Of a stretch of DNA of 9,737 nt, positions 1-5,296 are shown one piece after another. This DNA is from Verrucomicrobiota bacterium (GTDB taxonomy: Bacteria; Verrucomicrobiota; Verrucomicrobiia; Opitutales; Opitutaceae): positions 1 to 9,737 of the forward strand of contig JAEYYL010000329.1 in the NCBI GenBank assembly GCA_023430825.1, read 5' to 3'. The notes beneath the pieces were generated by a model. It worked only from the letters and a program-made list of their open reading frames with translations, was not told the origin of the DNA and searched no databases. A program made the translations under genes and the position numbers. Position 1 is the first letter of the stretch; every line of letters begins with the position of its first letter.

Positions 1-893
1 GTCTCGCTCTCCTTGGTGCGGGCGTGTTGGCGGAGGATTTCGAGAAATTGTTCGGCGCCGCGGCTTTGGTAGCGTTGGAGGTGGCGAATCACGGCGAGCT
101 GGCGCGTGGGGGCGCTGCCGGCGAGCCGGAGGTAGGTGAGCGTATCGCGGTCTTCGGGCATGCGGTCGACTTGGGGCAGGATGGAAATGCCGGCGCCCAT
201 GGCGACAAATGCTTTCAATGTAGAGACTTGCGCGCAGCGGTAACCGATTTTCGGGCTGAAATTGTGGTCGCCGAAAAACCCCTGAATCTGAGCGGCGAGC
301 GTGCTGGAGTCGCCCATGGTGACGAAGGTTTCCTCGGCGAGGTCGTTGATACTGATTTCAGCGCGGTGAGCGAACGCGTGATTCTTCCCGACAATGAGCA
401 GAAGCGGCTCTGTCATAAGCGGTTCGATCGAAACCTGCGGGTCCTTGACGGGCAGGGTGACGATGGCGAGGTCGAGATCGCCCTCGACGACGCCGCGCAC
501 GAGATGAGCGCGAAAGTCCTCGCGGACGTGAATGGTGAGGTTTGGCAACTCTTTGCGGCAGCGGGCAATGAGTGGGACGAGAAGATAAGGCGCGACGGTC
601 GGCAGAGCGCCGACGGTGATGCGTCGGTCGAGTGACGGATGATCGCTGAGTTCGCGGGAGGCGTTTTCGACCTCGAAGAGGATACGGCGGGCGCGTTCGA
701 GGAAGACGGTGCCGGCTTCGGTGAGCACGGCCTTGCGTCCGAGGCGGTGGAAAAGCTTGTGGCCGATTTCCGATTCCAGATTTATAATTTGCTGACTAAG
801 AGATGGCTGTGTAACGTGGCAGCGCTCGGCGGCGCGGGTGAAGTTGCCGGTTTCAGCGATGGCTACGGCGTATCGGAGCTGGTGCAGTTCCAT
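1..893 (-). CDS. LysR-type transcriptional regulator, OxyR-like, 3' end cut off by the window
   Basis: This leftward frame opens at ATG 893-891 and stays open for 297 codons to the window edge, so the C-terminus is missing or nearly complete (family length is about 300). Residues 1-60 are a LysR winged HTH: MELHQLRYAVAIAETGNFTR, then AAERCHVTQPSLSQQI, then GHKLFHR. Residues 90-290 form the two-lobed effector domain, with an OxyR-like stretch ending AFVAMGAGISILPQ at 228-241. By family knowledge it binds DNA as a tetramer and usually controls a divergent gene, here the small membrane gene at 1009. Aligning the segment before that stretch with E. coli OxyR puts Thr198 at the C199 position and Phe207 at the C208 position, so the peroxide-sensing cysteine pair is absent. 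Cysteines remain at 25, 112 and 220. Family is confident; effector is unknown. Confidence 0.93.
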   Translation of the reverse strand, partial: MELHQLRYAVAIAETGNFTRAAERCHVTQPSLSQQIINLESEIGHKLFHRLGRKAVLTEAGTVFLERARRILFEVENASRELSDHPSLDRRITVGALPTVAPYLLVPLIARCRKELPNLTIHVREDFRAHLVRGVVEGDLDLAIVTLPVKDPQVSIEPLMTEPLLLIVGKNHAFAHRAEISINDLAEETFVTMGDSSTLAAQIQGFFGDHNFSPKIGYRCAQVSTLKAFVAMGAGISILPQVDRMPEDRDTLTYLRLAGSAPTRQLAVIRHLQRYQSRGAEQFLEILRQHARTKESE

Positions 894-901
894 AGGTCGA
901 A

Positions 902-940
902 GCAATGGCAACGATAGGAAAACGCAATTTCAACTATTGC
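902..940. promoter_or_regulatory. Candidate LysR-type operator in the divergent gap
   Basis: A perfect 5-bp inverted repeat, GCAAT (924-928) and ATTGC (936-940), is separated by 7 bp. A third copy of the half-site, GCAAT at 902-906, lies exactly 22 bp (two helical turns) from the 924 copy. LysR tetramers typically contact several half-sites on one DNA face in such divergent gaps, and OxyR sites are also arms separated by 7 bp, though the arm sequence here differs from ATAG/CTAT. The dyad lies 31-47 bp upstream of the regulator start and covers the presumed -35 of the divergent gene. Assignment to this regulator is inference. Confidence 0.5.
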
Positions 941-957
941 CCGATGTGGCGTAATAT
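929..957 (+). promoter_or_regulatory. Candidate sigma-70-type promoter of the 61-residue membrane protein gene
   Basis: The -10 candidate is TAATAT at 952-957, five of six matches to TATAAT. With a 17-bp spacer the -35 position is TTCAAC at 929-934, a poor match lying inside the GCAAT-N7-ATTGC dyad. A good -10 with a weak -35 overlapped by an operator is the usual layout of an activator-dependent LysR target. Transcription would begin near 963-965, right at the start of the leader hairpin. Confidence 0.45.
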
Positions 958-960
958 AGC

Positions 961-995
961 GGCAGTCCAGCACGCCAGTGGGGTGATGGACTGCC
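961..995 (+). promoter_or_regulatory. 9-bp leader hairpin upstream of the small membrane gene
   Basis: GGCAGTCCA (961-969) pairs perfectly with TGGACTGCC (987-995) around a 17-nt loop. There is no T tract, so it is not an intrinsic terminator. It would occupy almost the whole 5' leader if transcription starts near 964. It is followed by an unstructured CAACAACA-type stretch before the ATG at 1009, with no Shine-Dalgarno sequence. It could stabilise the mRNA 5' end, act as a control element, or be a DNA-level dyad bound by a protein. Confidence 0.45.
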
Positions 996-1008
996 AACAA
1001 CAACACAC

Positions 1009-1194
1009 ATGAAGAATAACAAACTGATCCTTGCGGCCCTCCCCAGCGCCATCGCGCTTGCCGCTGTCGTGCTTTCTCTCCGTTCCCCGGTTAATGTGGA
1101 AACCCTCGTCGGCTACGGCAGCGTCCTGATGCTGCTGGCGTTTGTCGGGTTGGAATATCGCTTTAACTGGAAGCGGGTTTTCGGTCGTTCATAA
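1009..1194 (+). CDS. Small two-helix membrane protein (61 aa), function unknown
   Basis: I do not recognise a family. The 61-residue product begins MKNNK and has two hydrophobic segments, about residues 6-24 and 33-50, joined by a short polar stretch (RSPVNVE), and ends in a basic tail (NWKRVFGRS). By the positive-inside tendency both ends would face the cytoplasm. It has its own candidate promoter, a leader hairpin and a strong terminator at 1218-1252, so it looks like a single-gene transcription unit. This argues that the short frame is real. It is divergent from the LysR-type regulator and is its likeliest target. No Shine-Dalgarno sequence precedes the ATG. It could be a stress-induced membrane peptide, but nothing in the sequence fixes the role. 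Confidence 0.8.
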   Translation: MKNNKLILAALPSAIALAAVVLSLRSPVNVETLVGYGSVLMLLAFVGLEYRFNWKRVFGRS

Positions 1195-1217
1195 GAGCGA
1201 AAACGTATCCTACAACA

Positions 1218-1252
1218 GGGGCTCGGAGAAATCCGGGCCCCTTTTTATTTTT
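1218..1252 (+). terminator. Intrinsic terminator of the 61-residue protein gene
   Basis: A 10-bp stem (1218-1227 with 1232-1241, one G-T pair) is closed by a GAAA tetraloop and followed by TTTTTATTTTT (1242-1252). It lies 24 bp after the TAA stop. This is a classic rho-independent terminator. Confidence 0.95.
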
Positions 1253-1272
1253 CGGGTTCGGCGAGGAGGGAC

Positions 1273-1304
1273 AAAAAAAGCGCGGTGCCGGGTGGGCTCC
1301 GCGC
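1273..1304 (-). terminator. Intrinsic terminator of the leftward DUF4199-type gene
   Basis: Read leftward, GCGCGG (1304-1299) pairs with CCGCGC (1285-1280). An inner GCC/GGC extension follows across an A-A mismatch, and a run of seven T (1279-1273) comes after the stem. It lies 31 bp beyond the stop codon at 1335. It faces the terminator at 1218-1252, so the two convergent units are insulated by separate terminators. Confidence 0.85.
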
Positions 1305-1334
1305 GAGGGATGGGGGGATGAGCGAGTCGGGACC

Positions 1335-1868
1335 TCAGGCTTGGGGGATGGGGTCGGTGGCGCGGCGGCGCAGGAAAATCGAGGTGATGAGGGCGACGAC
1401 GGTGCCGTAGAGGGTGCCGCCGACGAGGCCGAAGACGGCCTGCAGGGCGGGGTGCATCATTTTTCGCATGACGACTTCGGCGGCGTCGAGCTGGCTGCTC
1501 GGCACGCCGTCGGCTTCGAGTTTCGCCAATTGGCCCTGCAGGAGCACTTCATTGAAGTCGGGGTTGATTGCCTGGGTATAGGCGAGGTGGACGATCGTCC
1601 CAAAAACCGCGGAGAACAGTGCGATCATCACGCCTGCGCCGAGGGCCCGGCCGTAGCCGAAGGGTTCCGTGGCGGGAATTTCCGAGCGGCGTGCTTTCGT
1701 GCCGAGGACGATGCCGACGATGCTGATGGCCAGACCGCCGATGGTGAGGACCATTTGGGCGGACTGAACTTTGTCGGGATCGGAGTGATAACCGGCGAAG
1801 AACAGGGCCAGCGTCAGCAGGAGCGAGGCGATCGCCATCGCCAAACCGTAGGTGAGATACGTTTTCAT
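1335..1868 (-). CDS. DUF4199-type four-helix membrane protein
   Basis: The 177-residue protein has four hydrophobic segments, about residues 4-26, 38-57, 73-97 and 140-166, and a basic cytoplasmic tail (FLRRRATDP). The segment FGYGRALGAGVMIAL followed by a helix and then INPDFNE (about 70-107) resembles the hallmark of DUF4199 proteins, whose members are usually 150-180 residues. The region 105-138 is a charged loop. The family's molecular role is not known; some members sit beside membrane or envelope genes. The ATG at 1868-1866 is the only good in-frame start before the first helix, and no Shine-Dalgarno sequence is visible. It is the last gene of the leftward series and has its own terminator. 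The family call rests on motif memory, not a profile search. Confidence 0.8.
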   Translation of the reverse strand: MKTYLTYGLAMAIASLLLTLALFFAGYHSDPDKVQSAQMVLTIGGLAISIVGIVLGTKARRSEIPATEPFGYGRALGAGVMIALFSAVFGTIVHLAYTQAINPDFNEVLLQGQLAKLEADGVPSSQLDAAEVVMRKMMHPALQAVFGLVGGTLYGTVVALITSIFLRRRATDPIPQA

Positions 1869-1958
1869 GGGGTGCCGGCCAGCATGCGGCTGGGCGGGAG
1901 GAAAACAATCCCGCTGTGACCGGCGGCGGCGCGGGCAGATGAGCGGACGGGGCTGCGA

Positions 1959-1985
1959 ATCGCCGGCGACGATGGCGCCGGCGAT
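1959..1985 (-). terminator. Strong hairpin just past the AIM24-family gene, possible terminator
   Basis: A perfect 10-bp stem (1959-1968 with 1976-1985) encloses a 7-nt loop, starting 8 bp after the stop codon at 1993. Each arm contains the self-complementary octamer CGCCGGCG, so it is also a direct repeat. There is no T tract on the leftward strand, so it may act as a 3'-end stabiliser, a weak or Rho-assisted stop, or simply reflect GC-rich sequence. Confidence 0.4.
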
Positions 1986-1992
1986 CGAGCGA

Positions 1993-2793
1993 TCAACGGT
2001 TGTCGCCGTCGATCATGCGGCCGAGGCCGCCGAGCACGGAGCCTTCGCCGCGGCCGCCTTTGCCCGTTTGCGGCGCGGCGGAGACGATGCGGCCGGCGAG
2101 GCGGGAGAACGGCAGCGATTGCAGCCAGATTTTTCCCGGGCCGCGCAAGGTCGCGAAGAAGAGCCCTTCCCCGCCGAAGAGCGCGGTTTTGATGCCGCCG
2201 ACGAACTGGATGTCGTAGTCGATCGAGCGCTGGAAACCGACGATGCAGCCGGTGTCGACGCGGAGTGTTTCGCCGGGGGCGAGCGTGCGTTCGTAGAGCG
2301 TGCCGCCGGCGTGGAGGAAGGCCCAGCCGTCGCCGGTGAGGCGCTGCATGATGAAGCCCTCGCCGCCGAAGAGGCCGGCGCCGAGACGTTTTTGGAAAGC
2401 GATGCCCACGCTCACGCCCTTCGCGGCGCAGAGGAACGAATCCTTCTGCACGATGATTTCGCCGCCGAGGTCGGTGAGATGCACGGGCTGGATCTTGCCG
2501 GGATACGGCGCGCCGAAGGCGACGCGTTTTTTTCCGGCGCCCTGGTTGAGAAACACCGTCATGAACAGCGACTCGCCGGTGAGCAGGCGCTTGCCGGCGC
2601 CGAGGAGCGCGCCCATGAAGCCGGAGTTCTGCGGCGAGCCGTCGCCGAAGATCGTCTCCATCCCGATGCCTTCGTCCATGAACATCATGCCGCCGGCTTC
2701 GGCGACGACGGCCTCGGACGGATCGAGTTCGATTTCAACGAACTGAAGGTCGTCGCCGTGGATTTTGTAGTCGATCACGTGCATCGAGTTCAT
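1993..2793 (-). CDS. AIM24 / TIGR00266 family protein
   Basis: The 266-residue product is a full-length, soluble-looking member of the AIM24 family (TIGR00266), named after a yeast mitochondrial protein. Bacterial members have no firmly established function and fold as repeated beta-sandwich units. Family signatures visible are AEAGGMMFMD (31-40), LTGESLFMTVF (71-81), GEGFIMQRLTGDGWAFLHAGG (144-164, cited as key residues) and GGIKTALFGGEGLFFATLRG (199-218), then the WLQSLPFSRLA end. The C-terminal 30 residues are Gly-rich and variable. The start ATG is 2793-2791; Met4 is an alternative and changes little. No Shine-Dalgarno sequence is seen. It lies 72 bp downstream of the 80-residue membrane gene and 124 bp upstream of the DUF4199-type gene, all leftward. 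The family is confident; the cellular role is unknown. Confidence 0.93.
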   Translation of the reverse strand: MNSMHVIDYKIHGDDLQFVEIELDPSEAVVAEAGGMMFMDEGIGMETIFGDGSPQNSGFMGALLGAGKRLLTGESLFMTVFLNQGAGKKRVAFGAPYPGKIQPVHLTDLGGEIIVQKDSFLCAAKGVSVGIAFQKRLGAGLFGGEGFIMQRLTGDGWAFLHAGGTLYERTLAPGETLRVDTGCIVGFQRSIDYDIQFVGGIKTALFGGEGLFFATLRGPGKIWLQSLPFSRLAGRIVSAAPQTGKGGRGEGSVLGGLGRMIDGDNR

Positions 2794-2865
2794 GCGGGAA
2801 GCGGGAGGGAAAGCGGGGAGGTTTTCAATACGCAGACGGAGCGGGGAGCGGCGAGTTGCGGCTGT

Positions 2866-3108
2866 TTACGCCGCCAGACGCAGACGCTGCGCGCCGCGGG
2901 CCGGCGCGCGATGCGGCGTGGCGAGCGACGGCTGCCAGCGGCGGCTGCGCGGGGCGTAGTCGCGGGCGGCGATCACACCGACGAAAGCGACGGCCGCGAT
3001 GGCGAAGCAGGTGACGGTGACGGCGTGATGGCCGGAAAAAAGCGCGACGCCGAGAGCGAGAGCCGTCGTGGTGGCGCTGATACGAGAGAAGAGGGAGGCG
3101 AGTTTCAT
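2866..3108 (-). CDS. Small two-helix membrane protein (80 aa), function unknown
   Basis: The frame from ATG 3108-3106 encodes 80 residues beginning MKLASLFSRISA. Two hydrophobic segments at about 13-25 and 29-48 are joined by a short SGHH turn, then comes a basic tail with DYAPRSRRWQP at 50-60 and a further Arg/Ala-rich end. The same frame is open well upstream, but only this start gives a plausible membrane protein, and upstream residues are Arg/Pro-rich in the manner of non-coding GC-rich DNA. The sequence just before the ATG is CCTCCTCCC, not a Shine-Dalgarno. It could be cotranscribed with the AIM24-family gene 72 bp downstream. I do not recognise a family. Small size makes it less certain than its neighbours. 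Confidence 0.6.
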   Translation of the reverse strand: MKLASLFSRISATTTALALGVALFSGHHAVTVTCFAIAAVAFVGVIAARDYAPRSRRWQPSLATPHRAPARGAQRLRLAA

Positions 3109-3350
3109 GGGAGGAGGATTCGAGGGTTTGTGTGCTGAGATGGGCGAAGAACCCCTCCTCTCGCGAAAAGTTGCAGCGACGCGAAAATTATTGGGCGCGG
3201 GTGCGGGAGCGAATGCGGACGGCGCGCCTGTTCGTGGATCACGGTCGCAGGCGGAATCGTGAAAACTGAAAATCGGGCAGCGAGAATCCGACATTTCGCC
3301 GGCGTTGGCGGAGCCGGCCGCAATTTCAAGATTTCTTACCCACGCGGCTT

Positions 3351-4595
3351 TCAGCGGGGTCGCAGCATCGTGCGCACGAGGCGGTCGTCGCCGTCGTTGG
3401 GTGCGGGGGCAAGACCGGTGGCGGCGCAGAGCAGGTTGTAGATATGGATGTTTTCTGCGGCCTCGATCACGGTGCCGTCGTCGCGAAAGCTGGGGCCGTG
3501 GGCGATCAGGATGCCGTGCATCGAGGGCAAGGCGGGATCGTAGCCGTGGTCGCCGCGGTTGAACGTTTCGCGGAAGAGTTCGAAACGGCTGCGGAAATAG
3601 ATCTCCCAGCCTTCGTCGGGGACGATCCACACCGGGGGATTGCGGGGATTGTCGGTGATGCGGAAGCGGGCGGGGAGATCTTCGACGCGGTAGGCCTTGG
3701 CGTGCCGGAGCGGGGCGAGGGCGGCGACGAGCTTGCCAACGTCGCCGTCGAGCGGGCGGAGGCCGGCGACGGGACCTTCAAAGTCCATCTGGACGGAAGC
3801 GGGTTCGACGAACTCGTCGAGCAGGATCACGCGTTCAGGGCTGATGGGCGTGAGGCCGTGATCGGAGACGATGACAAGGTTGGCGGCGATGGCTTCGGCG
3901 GCGAGCCGGTCGACGATGGCGCCGACCTGGCGGTCGAGCAGGCGGATGGTTGCGATGAGTTCGGGCGAGCCGACGCCGAATTTATGTCCGACGCTGTTGG
4001 TTTCCTCGAGATAGAACGTGATGAAGGCCGGGCGCGTTTCCGGTGGTTGGCGGAGCCAGCCGAAAAGTTCGTCGATGCGACGTTCGAAGGGCGGCGGGTT
4101 TCGGGGGTCGAAGGTTTTCCAGTGGGTGGGGCGGTGGCCGCCGATCTCGGCTTCCGAGCCGATCCAGTAGTAGGTGGCGCTGGTGCGGCCCTGTTTCGCG
4201 GCGGAGACCCAGATGGGCTCGCCGCCCCACCAGCGGGACTCCTGCAGTGTGCGGCTGGGAATCGGGCGGAAGAATGCGCCGAGTTCGGGGTCGTAGAAGG
4301 AGTTGTTGATGATGCCGTGGTGCGAGGGGTAGAGGCCGGTGACGATCGTGTAGTGATTGGCGAAAGTGTTGGAGGGAAACACGGGGATCAGCGCGCGGGC
4401 GGAGACGCCGCGGCGCATGAGTTCGCGCAGGTGGGGCGTCGCTTCCGGATGCAGCGCGCAGTAGTCCCAGCGAAACGCGTCGAGGGAGATCAGGATCAGC
4501 GGAGGGGGCGAAGCTTCGGCGGCGGACGTGCGCGGGAGGAAGGCGCACGCGAGAAGCAGCAGGGCCAGGCGGAGGAGAGGCAACCGGTGTATCAT
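3351..4595 (-). CDS. Exported nucleotide pyrophosphatase/phosphodiesterase-like enzyme (alkaline phosphatase superfamily)
   Basis: The 414-residue protein starts with a Sec-type signal peptide (about 1-26: basic start, Leu-rich core, then TSAAEA), so it acts in the periplasm or outside. It matches type I phosphodiesterases of the NPP family, which hydrolyse nucleotide or lipid phosphodiesters with two zinc ions. Visible are LISLDAFRWDY (zinc ligand Asp39), FPSNTFANHYTIVTGLYPSHHG (catalytic Thr77, key residues of 73-94), EETNSVGHKFG (His204), VSDHGLTP (Asp245, His246) and GDHGYDPALPSMHG (His350). The position normally held by an Asp ligand in the EEPDxxGH motif is Asn200, codon AAC. The ATG at 4595-4593 overlaps the smr stop as ATGA, which decides the start. 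Substrate is unknown. Confidence 0.92.
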   Translation of the reverse strand: MIHRLPLLRLALLLLACAFLPRTSAAEASPPPLILISLDAFRWDYCALHPEATPHLRELMRRGVSARALIPVFPSNTFANHYTIVTGLYPSHHGIINNSFYDPELGAFFRPIPSRTLQESRWWGGEPIWVSAAKQGRTSATYYWIGSEAEIGGHRPTHWKTFDPRNPPPFERRIDELFGWLRQPPETRPAFITFYLEETNSVGHKFGVGSPELIATIRLLDRQVGAIVDRLAAEAIAANLVIVSDHGLTPISPERVILLDEFVEPASVQMDFEGPVAGLRPLDGDVGKLVAALAPLRHAKAYRVEDLPARFRITDNPRNPPVWIVPDEGWEIYFRSRFELFRETFNRGDHGYDPALPSMHGILIAHGPSFRDDGTVIEAAENIHIYNLLCAATGLAPAPNDGDDRLVRTMLRPR

Positions 4596-4882
4596 GTTTT
4601 CAACGACACGAGGGTGGCGCCCCACGAACCGCTGGTTTCGTCGCCCAGACGGAACGACCGCACCAAGGGCGAGCGTTGGAGGAGGGCGTGCACGCTGGTG
4701 CGGAGCGTGCCGGTGCCCTTGCCGTGAACGATGCGGATGTCGCGAATCCCGCGGGCGGCGCATTCGGCGAGGTAGGCGGGGATGAGTTCGCCGAGGTCGG
4801 CGGGGCGAAAGGTATGCAGGTCGAGTTCGCCGGAGATGGGCAGCGGCACGGGAGAAGCGTCGCGCTGCGGGTGGTCGTTCAC
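4592..4882 (-). CDS. Stand-alone Smr domain protein
   Basis: The 96-residue product is almost entirely one Smr (MutS2 C-terminal-like) domain. The LDLHTF motif at 20-25, HGKGTGTLR at 53-61 and SWGATLVSL at 86-94 are the three conserved blocks. Smr domains are nucleases that nick DNA or cleave RNA; recent work on MutS2 and related proteins links them to cleavage of mRNA on collided ribosomes. Many members of this size exist alone. The start is GTG at 4882-4880, overlapping the tatA stop by 4 bp (GTGA), and the stop overlaps the next start by 4 bp (ATGA), so translation is probably coupled across three genes. Function in this operon is unclear. Confidence 0.9.
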   Translation of the reverse strand: MNDHPQRDASPVPLPISGELDLHTFRPADLGELIPAYLAECAARGIRDIRIVHGKGTGTLRTSVHALLQRSPLVRSFRLGDETSGSWGATLVSLKT

Positions 4883-5241
4883 GCGAGCGGAGGCGTTGGC
4901 GGCGCGGGGGGCGGGCTCGCGGAAGAGCTGGCGGCCGGCGGGGCAGCGGCGACCGGGGGCGAGGCGGCGGCGGGCGCTTTCGGCTTGTCCTCCAATGCGA
5001 GAGCGTCGTCGACGGTCTTGCGGACGTCGGGCAGGTCGGGCACCTCGTCGATCGCCCGCTTGATTTCGCGTTCGACCTCGCTGGCGGCGCGTTTGAATTC
5101 GCGGAGGCCCTTGGCGAATTTCTTGGCCATCTGGGGCATCTTGTCGCCGCCGAACAGCAGCAGGACGACGAGGAGGATGAGCATCATCTCTCCACCACCC
5201 ACGTCGGGCAGAAAAGCGAGGGAGAGTGGGTCGGACATCAT
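4879..5241 (-). CDS. tatA: Twin-arginine translocase subunit TatA/TatE family
   Basis: The 120-residue product has the TatA plan: one transmembrane helix at about 19-31 (MMLILLVVLLLFGG), the hinge FGGDKMP, an amphipathic helix KKFAKGLREFKRAASEVER at about 40-58, and a disordered tail from about 85 rich in Pro, Ala and Ser. TatA forms the pore component for export of folded proteins; TatC, its partner, is not in this window. A Glu at 18 just before the helix recalls the polar residue at this place in TatA/TatB. The tandem ATGs at 5241 and 5238 are the start; the 18 residues before the helix are longer than the usual 6-10. TatA and TatB cannot be separated with certainty, but length and tail fit TatA/E. 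Confidence 0.87.
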   Translation of the reverse strand: MMSDPLSLAFLPDVGGGEMMLILLVVLLLFGGDKMPQMAKKFAKGLREFKRAASEVEREIKRAIDEVPDLPDVRKTVDDALALEDKPKAPAAASPPVAAAPPAASSSASPPPAPPTPPLA

Positions 5242-5296
5242 GGCGGAAAATTACGCTGAAATGAAAACGGCGAAGGGCAAACGCGCTTTTGCGCTG

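Noticed and set aside
24..917. Two rightward open frames opposite the regulator gene
   Set aside because: They are antisense frames of the LysR-type gene. Their sequence has no domain, while the leftward frame gives a clean HTH and effector domain.
1852..3138. A 428-codon rightward frame antisense to the AIM24-family gene
   Set aside because: The frame crosses two genes and an intergenic gap and has Ala/Gly/Arg-rich composition. It is open only because stop codons are rare opposite high-GC codons.
3162..3187. Direct repeat CGCGAAAA at 3162-3169 and 3180-3187
   Set aside because: Two 8-bp copies with an 18-bp period upstream of a small gene could be an operator, but the motif is short and likely enough by chance. 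The nearby AATAAT-like hexamer has no matching -35.
3298..3318. GCCGGC inverted repeat after the phosphodiesterase gene as a terminator
   Set aside because: The 6-bp arms are self-complementary and common at this GC content, and no T tract follows on the leftward strand.
3105..3329. A 74-codon leftward frame in the gap before the 80-residue membrane gene
   Set aside because: It has Pro/Arg-rich composition without helices or motif and overlaps the better-supported small gene start.
5242..5262. Leaderless promoter for tatA (TAATTT just before the ATG)
   Set aside because: The hexamer would place the transcription start at the ATG, but no -35 better than one or two matches exists at 16-18 bp.
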